Shown here piece by piece: positions 31,721-42,399 of a DNA stretch of 64,000 bases (the stretch's first letter is position 1; each line of letters begins with the position of its first letter). The position numbers and the translations under genes are program-made. Under the pieces are notes generated by a model, which did not search any database, was not told the DNA's origin, and worked only from the letters and a program-made list of their open reading frames with translations. Source of the stretch: Manis javanica (Eukaryota > Chordata > Mammalia > Pholidota > Manidae); NCBI RefSeq assembly GCF_040802235.1, contig NC_133167.1, positions 1,565,001 to 1,629,000 on the forward strand, written 5' to 3'.

Positions 31721-32799
31721 CTTCAAAGAGACCTCGAGGTGCCTTCCAGTAGCCCTCAGGGGAGAGTGGGAGGCAGGCAGGCAAGGAGCCCAGAGAGGAG
31801 ACCTGGGCACAAGAGTGAAAGTGGCTCCAGAAGCACGCAGGTCCACCTGGGTGGGGCCACGGGGAAGTCCGCCTGGACATACCCCAGGAGAGGGCAGGGA
31901 AAGGATGAGGGCTGGACCCCAGCAGCCAGCCTTAGGGCAGAAGACCAGCCCAAGGGGGCAGGAGGAGCCCCGGGGACAGGAGGGAGTCAGGAGGAAAGCC
32001 CGAGGGAGGAGCACCCCTCTCCTGCTTGCTGGGCCAGCCTATCTTTTCCCCTGCACCCCGCAGGGGCCTACTAACTGTGCCCCCACTTCAGGGTGCTCTC
32101 TCTGTAAACCGCCCCCCCAGACTCATCCTTGAGATATCACGTCTCCCCCACACGGATCCTTCCAAGCATTCCTAAGGCAGTGGGCTCACTTCCATCTTCT
32201 CTCGATGGCCCCCTGGCCCCATGAGAGCTGCCCTTGCAGTGTCCATGCCCCCTACTTTCCAGACCCTGGCCTTGTCCCAGAGCCCAGAGGCACCAAGCTT
32301 GCCCTTATGTCCAGCCTCTGGTTGGGGACAGGGGTGCAAGTCAGGGCTTACCCTGGCCCCAACTGTGGTCGGTCCTTCTAAGGACCATCATGGGGGCTTC
32401 CTGGAGACCCCAGAGCCGAGGCAAGAGGCCCTGGGAACACAGCACTTGATGACCTGATGGACTCACCTGGCAGCATCGTCCACGTCTCAGACGTTCTTTA
32501 GTACTGGGCAGGCCTACAACTGGCCACTGTGAGCTGCCTTTGCTGCCCTGTAGTCTGAACACCCCCACTCCCCCCTCAACCCCTCAGGGCCTGTCCCCTG
32601 GACTCCGGCCACTGGATCACCCACAGCTCCCCAGACTCCATGTGTTCATGAGAACTGTGTCAGTTGCAGAGGACAGAATCCCTACTCAAAGAAGCTTAAG
32701 CCAGAAAGGGAGTTCTGTGTCCCTGGGCTGGGAAGGATGCTGCGATCTCAAAGAACTGAAGGGAAAGCCACAGACTTGGGGTTTCAGAAATAGGAACTG
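31721..32799. other. GC-rich sequence, no gene
   Basis: Purine-rich left part may be further drifted L2. The 193-codon plus frame (31,551-32,132) starts inside the L2 and has no domain. Confidence 0.4.
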
Positions 32800-33115
32800 G
32801 CATTCCACCTAGAACGTCCTTCCTGACCCCATTCCCTCTGATCAAACTCCTATTCATCCTTCCAGACCCTATGTAAGTGCTACCTCCTCCAAGAGTCCTC
32901 CCAGTACCTGCCCTGAGCAGAGTCTCTCTCCATCCCTTGGGATCTCAGAGATCGGTGTCTGCACCTCTCTCACTTTTCACATTGTATCAGAAGTGCTTTT
33001 TACACACCCGCCTCCTCCAAGAACATCTCACCTCTTCAAGGCCGTGGAGTTTCTCCTCTCTCTGGGATGCCACCCGCGCTGGCCCACAGGAGGCTCTCGA
33101 TCATGTGGCTGAATC
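32800..33115 (+). repeat. L2 LINE 3' end
   Basis: Collinear with L2: CCACCTAGAACGTCCTTCCTGACCC, ACTCCTATTCATCCTTCCAGACCCTA, AAGTGCTACCTCCTCCAAGAGTC, CACCTCTCTCAC, ATTGTATCAGAAG, and a terminal GGCCCACAGGAGGCTCTCGATCATG..GGCTGAATC matching GGCACACAGTAGGCGCTCAATAAATG..TTGAATGAA. Confidence 0.8.
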
Positions 33116-33299
33116 AGACTCAATTCAAATGCTGACACTGAGCCTGCACGCCGCCTTGGGCCCAGGGAGGTGGAGGAGCCTCGTGGAGGCCGTGTGGGGG
33201 TGGCTGTCCGCAGGGACCACACTGAGGCCTCGGCAGCCTTCCCTGGGGCTTCTCTCCTACGCACGTCACACGCGCACCCCCCATGTCTGCCTACTGGAT

Positions 33300-33540
33300 A
33301 GACGCCACGCACATCCTTGGTAATTACAGGCCACTATGGGTCCGTCTCGCCCACGTTTGCAAGGTCCGAAAGCAATCAGCATGCAGCCTCGCTGCGCTTA
33401 GGAAGACGGGAGTAATCAGGGCTAACGGCACAGCACGTACTGGGTGAGCGCCCTGCCGCTCCACCGTAATTACTGCGTAATTAAGTGGTCGCCAGTTACC
33501 ATGTAAACACGGCTTACACTGGATGGGTCTGTGGCTTAAA
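33300..33540. promoter_or_regulatory. Candidate homeobox-type enhancer
   Basis: Non-repetitive, CpG-retaining block with paired homeodomain cores: palindromic GTAATTAC (33,466-33,473) and GTAATTAA (33,477-33,484), TAAT starts 11 bp apart, about one helical turn. The second overlaps TTAAGTGG (33,481-33,488), an NKX2/NKX3-type site. Further TAAT words lie at about 33,305 and 33,412. The mix of AT-rich sites with many surviving CpGs is unlike the neutral sequence around it. Confidence 0.45.
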
Positions 33541-33585
33541 CAGCCCTACACACTCATTTTAATTTCAAAGCGTTGAATGGAGAAC

Positions 33586-33604
33586 GGTTGGTTGGTTGGT
33601 TGGT
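33586..33604. repeat. (GGTT)n microsatellite
   Basis: GGTT repeated about 4.75 times in 19 bp, perfect. Confidence 0.95.
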
Positions 33605-35144
33605 GTATATAGAGTCAGGATGGGGAAAACAAAGGACCCTCGGGGAGGAGGAAGACGCCGTGTGAAATGTCAGCCTCCCAGCTCTGGGGCAGAGGGAGAA
33701 GCAGATCAAGAAGCCCCGAGGACAGAGGACACAGGGCCTCCCTGCTGACGAGCCGGGCACCCCGCGCAGCACGCTTGGTGAGCCGTGACGTGCCAGCCGG
33801 GTGCGCAGACTGCACTGTCACAGTGTGGTGGCCCTCCGGGACTTCAGTTTTACAGACAGTACCTTCTAGGCCATTCAGCCGTGTCCTAAGGAGGATGCCC
33901 TCTATCTCCCCTGGGGTAAAAAGTTCCTCAGTTGGGCAGTTCAAACTTTCTGTTCTATGTCTGCCAAGTCCCGGGTGTTCAGAACAGCAGAGGAGAGGGG
34001 ATGCTCTCTCCTGCGTCCTGGCAGCCTGTGAGTGTCAGGGCGGCAAACACCCCAAGACCGGTGTGCCAGGGAGCACTGGCTCCTTGCTCTGCCGCTGTGG
34101 ACGTGATTAGACCAACCCCTGGCATTCTCACTCTCAGTGCCCCCACTGTAAGGTAAGGGTGCAGGAAGGAGGCCTCTCGCCCCACTGCAAGAGCCACGGG
34201 GGCCTCCAGGCAAGGGGCAGAGCCTCGCACTCCACCTGAGGTTTCCACACTACCTGCCTGCACCAGAAACGGGGGTCTTCAACATGACAGGGGTCAAAAC
34301 AGATGCAGGGTACCAGACTTAGGTCCACCAAATCCAGGAGGACACCCTAGGGTCTAGGGGCAGCAGCGTGTATGACCAGCTGGTCGGTGAGGCTGAAGGC
34401 TGCTCCATTTGGGGGACCTCCACATGGGCAGAGGCGACACGCGCTCCTCACTTCTTTGCCTCTTCCAGGAGCACCTACTGCATGTGGTCACCCCTCCTCT
34501 GAGGCAGGGGTCCTGGCTGGCCTCCTGCACTTGGCTTCTGGGCTCCACGCTCCCTGGGCTCCGGTTCACCTCCTGGCCCCTCCTTCGGGGCTCCTATATG
34601 GGGCCACCCTCTCCCAGAATGCGGAATGAGTCCCCGGGTCTAGCTGCCCTACCCACCCATGACCTCCCAGGTCCCACTGCAATGGCCCAGATGTCATCTG
34701 TCCCCAATTGCTTCCAAATTTCTCTCTCCATCCTCTCTCTTCTGAAGTACAGGCTTCTTCCAAATGTCGACTATGTGCTCAGAACCCCGCATGTGGACAG
34801 CAGATATCACGATACACCTCCCAGACCCCCTACAAAGGCGAGCCCGCTGCCATTCCAGGGGGCCAGGAGTGCATGACAAGCGGGCACAGCAGCCAGCTCT
34901 CCATGCAAGAGACCTAAAGGGCTCTGAGCCTGGGGACGTCTGGAGGCTTGCTCGTGTCACAGTCCAGCACCCACCTCCGGGGCCTCCCACACCTGCAGGC
35001 ATATCCCCGGCCTTCACCCAGGGCCCGTTCCACCGAGCCCACTGAGGACAACATCCCAAAGGGGACTCGGGACTTTCCATCCCAACCTGCTTCTCCCCAC
35101 ATCCTCTCCAGCTCTGGAAATGGGGCCACCCATCATTCGCCTGC
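33605..35144. other. GC-rich sequence, no gene
   Basis: No supported gene. Donor-like TGTAAGGTAAGGG at 34,148-34,160 is unpaired. Confidence 0.4.
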
Positions 35145-35700
35145 TCAGGCACAAAATCTGGGCACCGGTGCTGACCCCTCTCCTCTCACACCCACTGGCC
35201 TGCACTTCAGGGCACAACTCATGAGGCCACCGTCCCTTCCCAGGACCATCCCAGCCACCTCCAGCCACCCAGACCACACCATGCACACCACCAGCATGCA
35301 CTCATACCCATGTGTGCTCACACTCATACACTAACACGTGCTTACACACTCAGGCACATACACAGGCTCCCTCATGCTCACACACACACACACATGGAGC
35401 AGCATGAGTGGACATGTCTGTGCAGAGATCAGCTCAGGGCACACCTGGGCTTACACTCCCATCCCCAGCCTGTTGCACCAACGGAAGCCCCGTGCTCACT
35501 GCCCCTGGAGACTCAGACAGGCTCACCTTGCCACCATTGCCTCTGACTCAGCCTCCTGAGCCCATCTCCCTCCTGCCCAGGCTGCCCCCTCTGTCACCTC
35601 ATCAGAGAGGCCTGCCCCATCCACCCCTGCTAATGCCACACTGTCACCTGTTGCTCACGCTCACCTCGACCCTCGTTCTGTGGATGGACTGGGGAAGCAG
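35145..35700 (+). repeat. L2 LINE fragment with CA-rich insertion
   Basis: AAAATCTGGGCACCGGTGCTGACCCC.CTCCTCTCACACCC matches L2 (AAACCTGGGAGTCATCCTTGACTCC..TCTCTCACACCC). After a CA/CT-rich stretch (35,280-35,400, pure (CA)8 at 35,379-35,394) L2 resumes at CTGTCACCTCATCAGAGAGGCCTGCCC (TGTCACCTCCTCAGAGAGGCCTTCCC). Confidence 0.65.
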
Positions 35701-37849
35701 TCAGGGGCACCTCCCCAGAGCCTAGGAACCGAGATTGCTTGTCTGACCCACATGCGCGTGTTTTACACCTCCAACCCGGGGTGGCCGGCCCAGCCGGGCT
35801 AGTTGTTCATGTCACCAGGAGGACACTTTCCCTTTTCCACACTCCGTCCTTTGGTACCAAGCTGATCCCTGCCACAGATCAGCAGCACCGTGACCCTGGC
35901 TGGGGGAGGGAGGAGAGGCCGGCGGTCCGGGCAGACCCCCTGGCTGCCTGCTCCACGATCAGAGACGGGTGCTGGCAGGCGGATCTGGGGAAGCACCTCG
36001 AGCTGTGTCTGCCAACTGCACCCTGAAATGAAAACCACCACCCGCCCAGCCCCTTTAATGAACTGCCCCCCATGGCCCCTTTAGTGGGGTTTGGGCTGCA
36101 CAAAGCCTCCAGGTGGGAAGAGCCCTGGAGCTTATGCGACCAAGTGGAAACCGGCCATGGAAGATTAATTAAAGGGGCGGGGGCGCTCCAGCCCGTCACC
36201 CTGGGTGGGCTTCTGGGGACTTTAGGAAAAACTTGGTATTAATTTACTCCAGTGGTTTGTTTAGCAGGAGAGACAGAAATGATTTTCTCTCCTGCTCCCC
36301 AGCCGGGAGCCCCTCACACCTCACAGAGGTACCATGTGGTCTGGGTGGGGCTGAGGGAACAGTCTGCAGGCAGACCAGCCAGGTTCCCACCAGATGCCTG
36401 CCAGGTGCTGGCCAGGTGCCTGCCAGGGGCTCATGGGGGGCTACGGGCACTCTGCCTGTTCGCTGCTGTCTCCCTCCCCAGCCCAGGTGCACAGAGGTAC
36501 CATCCACAGTCTTCTACTCCAGGAAGTAGTGGTTCCCGATGACCAGCAGCATACGTGCCCCTGGGAGCACGTCAGAAGCGCCACCTCTGCGTGCCCCCAT
36601 TGCTGTCCCCACCACCAGGCAGTGGCATGTGTGGCCTCCCCTGCCAGCCCAGGGCTGACCTCCCACTTGGCCTTCAGCTGGGACACCCTTGCATAGACAA
36701 CAGCACCCCGCCTCTTCCGGGAGCGCCCTGGACAGCCCCACCGGAGGTCACCACCACAGCCCCACGGCACCCCACAGATCTACTCGACCTCCCTCGCTGA
36801 GGGGAGCCCCTTGGCCCACCCCCAAGCCCCAGGTCAGGGCAGCCCTTAGCGTCTCTCAGCTCCCCACACTGCCACCCCCCATCATCCACCCCTGCTCCCC
36901 CAGGTCATGTCGCGGCCCCGCCTGCTCTGCACCGCAGGCCCTGACCCTTCTGCTCAGGGACATCAGGAGTGAGGCCCTGGGGCAGGCAGCCCCATAGTCC
37001 TGCTGGGATGGCAAGTAGGTTTCTGCCTAGTCGCTGATTTTGCTTGGCCGGGCCGGGCTCCCTGGGGCACGAGGTAGCATCTGCAACACCAGCCACACCT
37101 GTCCTGGGAGGGGGAGTAAGGCTGGGGCGGCCCTGGGAGCCCTCAGAGGCCTCAGGACATCCCCACCCTCAGGGGCTCTTCCTGCTCCCCTCCTGCCCCC
37201 GCCTGGCAGAGCCTCCGGGTGTAGCCAAGGAGGGAGGGACCGAGGGTCCACTGCTGGGAGGTCCCCCTGCCTGACACCCTGTCTCAGAGTCCACACTCTC
37301 TGTACCCCAGGAGGTGAGGGGTGAGAGTGTCTCCTTCACCTGGAGGCAGTCCTTCCTTCCAGGTGGGCTCTGCTCCCCAGGAAATGAGCCGCACCCCCTC
37401 CACGGAGCCGCTGTGAGCAGCCTGGCTGGGCAGGGGGCCTTGGGCCTGGAACAGAGGGTCCTGGGTGGGTCCTCAGAAACCTGGGTGCACCTGAACCAGT
37501 CCTACCTCCTTCTGGGAGGTCACCGCTCCTCAGCCCGCCCACTCCCACTTTTCTGGGGCCTTCCTGCTCTCCTGGGACCACTGGAGCTTCATTCAAAGGG
37601 CACTTCTGAGACACGCAGTGCAAACACCTCATTGTACCAACAGCAAAGCCAAGCGGCCGAGGCAGCTATGACGGGCCCAGACCGGGGAGCAGGGCCTCGA
37701 CCAGGGCCTGGGGGGCACGCCGGGCTGGGGGCCCAGCTCTGCCCTGGGGGTGAGCGCACCCCTCCTGCTCCGGGCCTGAGCCCTCCCCAGCTGCTCCTGC
37801 AGAAAGCTTGCCCAAGGCTGGAGGGGTTTGAGACCACGTGCCAGCCTGG
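35701..37849. other. GC-rich sequence, no gene
   Basis: Long GC-rich stretch with no supported gene. Homeobox-like GATTAATTAAAGG occurs at 36,163-36,175, and TATTAATTTACTCC nearby at 36,237-36,250. The phrase ACAGAGGTACCAT occurs twice (about 36,322 and 36,490). Confidence 0.4.
36390..36433. repeat. 11-bp tandem repeat, 4 units
   Basis: CCAGATGCCTG, CCAGGTGCTGG, CCAGGTGCCTG, CCAGGGGCTCA in tandem. Confidence 0.8.
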
Positions 37850-38010
37850 TGTCAAAGAGCCTATTTAGAAGGATGACCTATTTTTAGCCAAATCTTCTGC
37901 TGGTTGCTAAATATCTGTTTAAATACATGAATTAACACATCTGTCAACAGTACTCAGAGTGGGAATAAAACGCTCTGACGGCGGAAGGTAATTTAGAACA
38001 AAACGCACAG
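37850..38010. promoter_or_regulatory. Candidate conserved element with MEF2-like site
   Basis: AT-rich, non-repetitive island between GC-rich flanks. It contains a perfect MEF2 consensus CTATTTTTAG (37,878-37,887), a weaker CTATTTAGAA just upstream, TAAATATCTG, ATGAATTAACAC and GCGGAAGGTAATTTAG. Motif-level inference. Confidence 0.35.
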
Positions 38011-40159
38011 CTTGATCAGCCACCGGGAGCCAGGCCTCGCGGGAGGCGGCTGGGGCCCTCCTTCCGGCTCCGGGGACTGTGCCCATGGCAACCGGGCAGG
38101 GCAGCCACGGGGGGCGACCACCCTCCCACCCGGCGAGGTGCCATAGGACTGCAGAGCGACAGACCCCAGGACGACCGCTGAGCAGCAGCGACCAGCCTCC
38201 ACCCGCCCTTGTGGTCACGCCTTCTCCGCGTCGCCATGTGCTGGATGAAGGGCACCATGAGGGAGGTGGGGCGTCAGGGTCAGCCAAGTGTGGGAGGCGG
38301 ACTACTAACCAGCCCCGCCAGGAGCTTTGGGCTCAGACGGGCAGAGGCCCTGGGCACCGGAGAGGGGCCTGCCAGGCGCACACTCTGGGGACCCGGCTCC
38401 CTGGCTGTCCTGTCCGCCTTGTCCGCGCAGCCTGAGTCACGCCCCTCCGTGGCAGCTCTGCTGGCCATCCCACAGGGACAGTGACAGCAGACAGTCAGCC
38501 CACACCCCGGGTCCCCGACAGGATGCTGTGTCTGTGGCAGCTCACCTGACTCTCGGCTGGTCAGCTCTGAGCCCTGGGACAGCAGGCGCCAGGGGGTCAG
38601 GGTTCTCAGCCCGGACAGCCACGTCCTTGTCATGTGACACAGGTTTCCCAAGGGCACAGCAACCACGGCTTGGTGTCCCCCATGGGTGAGTCACGATCAC
38701 ATTGGCCAGAAGCTCAGGGAATTGTTGGGACGATGTCATGGCCCCTCTGACGGGGCGCTGTGAGGACACTCCTCCCACCCCCTCCTCTGCCTCGGTTCCC
38801 TCAGTGACAGTGGGGCTGGGAATGCAGAGGGGAAGAGAAAGGTGGCGTCCCTGGGGGGCAGGCGGTCATGAGTAATGGCTGGGCCCTCTCAAGAGAGAAG
38901 GAAAGACCCGGAAGAGAATGAAGATGCTCCTACTTTTCACGCAGGGCGAGCCTACCACTGGGGCCTAGGAGGGCCTGCAGGAGGAAGAGGGACTCTGCCT
39001 TTGAGGCCCTCTGGGAAGGACTGGACAAACAGCTGCTCCCTGGCAGTCTGTCGGGAGCCCAGGGGGCCATCCTCAGGTCCCTTGAGACAGGTGGCCCCAG
39101 GGCCTTGTCTCAGACCAGACTTTGAGCCAGGGTCAGCTCCGTGGTCCCTGCACTGCCCACCCAGGACAACAGAGACACTGCCCAAGTTTTCTGCTGATGA
39201 AATTGAAGGTGTCTGTAGAAACTTACAAGGGCAAGCAGGGAGGGGCACGGCGTCTGGATTGCCAGGATGGCGGCACAGTGATCAGCCGGCCTTCCGCATG
39301 CGTGACGCCCTCAGGGCTGGCCCCTTCCAGGAACGACCTCCGTGGTGTTCCCAAGCCACGCGGCAGCCAGCCCTCCATCTGCCTGCCTGGAAGCCCACTG
39401 TGGGATCCGGAAAGGCCCTCCTGTAGCATCAGAAACAACTTGGGGAAGCTGTCCTGAGGAAGCCCGCTAGGCGTGATTCGTATCATTGGGTGATTTTCCA
39501 GGAAATGGCAGAATGTTCCTGTTATGCACACGTCCCCGAAGGCCAAGACCACCTGACTGGAGTGACTGAACTGTGACCTTCAGTCACACAATAAAATGCT
39601 GAGGGGGGGAGACTGTGTCCCTGGTTAACTTGGGAAGAACAGGCACTAGGCTTCCTGTCTCTGGTCTGTTAGAATTAAAAGCAGCCAGTGAATTCCAGGG
39701 AACAGGTATGGATCAATACTCCCCAGCTCCTCCCTAAGCTTTGGGATAATAATCTCATGATTATTATCTCCAGTTAATGGGACAGGAATGATCGTGAGGC
39801 TACCAGGAGCCCAGGGGAAGGCACGTTCTTCCTTTTTACAATTACCTACCATTATTTCTGTAGAGGAGTAATTTCCAAAATTACAAAGGCGTTTTGTTAA
39901 TATAACAACTCCAGTGACTGATGAGAATAAGCTTAGTTGTGGACACCTTTGAGAATCCAAAAGTAATAATAAAATTTCCAAAGAAAATCCACATACAATT
40001 TTGTTGTCTAGAAAGTAGGAACAATGTGAAACCATGAGACTGTTTTCTGAACGAATATACCAAACCTTACGTATCTATGTGATCGCGACAAGAATCAGGA
40101 CCGCCCTTAGGGAGCAACGGGGTGCAGAGCGCAAGCAAGTGATGAAGCTTCCTTAGGGC
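38011..40159. other. GC-rich to 39,480, then AT-richer; no gene
   Basis: No gene supported. The 129-codon minus frame (39,646-40,035) in AT-richer sequence has no recognisable domain. The perfect palindrome at 39,745-39,768 is listed separately. Confidence 0.4.
39745..39768. repeat. Perfect 10-bp inverted repeat, 4-nt loop
   Basis: GATAATAATC - TCAT - GATTATTATC. Every base of the arms pairs. It could act as paired GATA-factor half-sites or form a small cruciform or hairpin. Confidence 0.9.
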
Positions 40160-40310
40160 CTCACTCTCCTGCGGTCCCAGAGCAGCAGCCGCGCCTGGGA
40201 GCTTGTTAGAAATGCAGGTTCCCAGGCCCCAGCCCAAGCCACTCAATCAGAATCTGCATTTTTATAAGATCCCCAACATATTTGTGTGCACATGTGAGTT
40301 GGAGAAACCC
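40160..40310 (+). mobile_element. MER5A-type hAT-Charlie DNA transposon
   Basis: GCGGTCCCAGAGCAGCAG, CGCCTGGGAGCTTGTTAGAAATGCAG, CCCAGGCCCCAGCCC, CAATCAGAATCTGCATTT, AAGATCCCC, then GTTGGAGAAACCC matches the short non-autonomous MER5A consensus nearly end to end. No transposase expected or seen. Confidence 0.88.
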
Positions 40311-41859
40311 AATCTAGAGGACCCCACTGTGTCATAACCACAGTGAACACCAAGCCAGAGGATCCGGAGCCGGGCATGGTCCTGTGTTTCCAGGTCTAGG
40401 GTTTATGTAATCTTCCCCCTCCTCCACTGGTTAATAGGGTTGCATGTGGACAGACTTCTCCACCTGAGGTCTATTCACCACTCCTGTTCCTCACTGCTAC
40501 TGCATAAACCTGGGCCCACTGCACCCCAGACTCACGTGGCCTGCTAGGGCCCCGCTTCAGAGTATGAGGACAGCTTTGATGGGAAGGGATGGCCGCCCGG
40601 GCTTAGGACAAAGACAGGTGCGATCCGAGCTGCCTGCTCCCTGCAGAACTTCCTCAGTTTCTTTACATGAGATTTATCTTCTGACTTTTCCCATCTCCCG
40701 TTATTAAATACCTCCCTGGCAGGAGCAACTGGGATCAAAAATCAGCATGTCTGACTTTTGCCTTTAAACTATGTTCCCTCCTTCTGTGCTTCCTTGCAGG
40801 TAGAGAGACAGGCACACTGAGGCTCCAGTGGGGGATGCAGGGAGGGAGCCGGCCCTCAGGCAGGACTCCCAGCCCCCCTCTAACTCACAGTCCAGCGGCC
40901 TGTCAGCCGTGCCACTTCTTAGCTTTTGTTCAGTGGTGGGGATTTGCTTATTTGTTGTTTCATTGCTTTCCTGGTCAAAAAGACCTTTGCAGGCTTCAAA
41001 CAACTTGTGCCCACGTTTGTTTCCATTTTCTGAAAACCCACTAGAATGACAAAATAAAGGTAAACTAAAACATAACAGCAGCACCTGGAAACAGAAATAT
41101 TGTCAATGAACAGATTTTGAGAACTCTCTGGGCTTTGGTTGAGTGCTCAGTGGGTCGGAGCAACCAGACCCATCATTCTGCATAGGCCCAGAGGGGTGCG
41201 CTGGCAGTAACCCCTGGAAACTCCTCAGCCTAGAGCAGGAAGGCCCTGGGCCCCAGGGTGGGCTGGGAACAGTCTGAGAGGCTCACATGGATGGTCTTGG
41301 TGAGCCATGCCAGGCAGCAGGGGGCAGTGGGCAGTGGCTCCTGCCTCCTAGGCAAAGCCCCCTAATGAGTACAGATGTGGGAGAAGGTGGGAACCCCTCT
41401 GTAACAGAGGGCCACCAGAGCAAATTCAGGGAAAACAGAAGGAACTCCCTAATGCCCTTGGCCTCCAGGCATTGCACAAATGCCATGTGTCTGCAAAAAT
41501 ATTTAACTTCAGATGCAGAAACTTCTGAGATTATACCTTCTAAGGAATAGACAGAAATGGGGGCATCTGGAAGTAGTTACTAGGGAGCAGAGACAGGACA
41601 TGGGACTCCCCCCAGTAACCCATGTCCAAAGCAGCTGACCAAAGCATGAGCCCCAGGACTCATGGGAAAGGACAGCACAGCATGTGAAGTCTAATGGACT
41701 ATTCCTGGCTGTGCATGTGGAGGGTCATCTCCAGCAAGCCCACCTATGTGCTCACCTCACCCAGGCATAGCCCAGCCACCCAGCCTACCATGCCATGGGA
41801 AATTTTGATGAACAAACTTTATAATACTAGTCTTCGATATACCTTTCTTGATTATTGAT
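40311..41859. other. Unique sequence, no gene
   Basis: Includes the CTCF-like site at 41,314 and the transition from GC-rich to AT-rich DNA near 41,800. Confidence 0.4.
41314..41327 (+). promoter_or_regulatory. CTCF-like motif
   Basis: GCAGCAGGGGGCAG matches CCASYAGRKGGCRC at 12 of 14 positions, keeping the AGCAGGGGGCA core. It lies about 0.5 kb before the composition change. Confidence 0.45.
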
Positions 41860-42110
41860 AGGTCCATAAGGTTAAGGTTAATAAATATATAGAATATTAG
41901 AATGTAATCATAAAAATACTTGATTTATAAGGCACATGTAGAGATCTGCCATTAATAATTAGAGAAGACACATTTTTCCCAAGCATATGTAAAGCACTAT
42001 ATAACAATTCACCATGAACTAGGTCACAAAGCAAGCCTCACCAAATTTCAAAAACTGCCGTATAGATAATGTTTTCTTGGCACAAAGCAATTGAATTAGG
42101 AGCCACTGAT
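41860..42110 (+). mobile_element. Old L1 ORF2 5' fragment
   Basis: AATTAGAGAAGACACATTTTTCCCAAGC, CATGAACTAGGTCACAAAGCAAGCC, CACCAAATTTCAAAAAC matches ORF2 endonuclease-domain sequence (ACACATTCTTCTCAAGTGC ; CATGCTAGGTCACAAAACAAGTC ; AATAAATTTAAAA). A second copy of this same ORF2 part lies at 44,070-44,260, so two L1 insertions or an internal duplication are present. Confidence 0.75.
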
Positions 42111-42399
42111 CAAAGGATATTTGTGTTTAATGATACAATGATTTACAATGCCAGAAATGGAAAACTAGGTAATTCTGGAAAATCCTCCACTCTGGAGAAA
42201 AATAGAAAAGCTGGATAACATACAAGAAACCATCTGCTTAGAGATGTCGGCGAGATTATGAACATAACATAGTAAGCATAAGATGAGAAGGTAACAAGGA
42301 TTACCAGGCTATGGTCTGGAAAAAGAAAGAATTCCCCAGTGGTGAGTCCAGCATTTAGATCCACAGTCGTGCATTTGACAGCCTCAGGTTTTAGGGACA

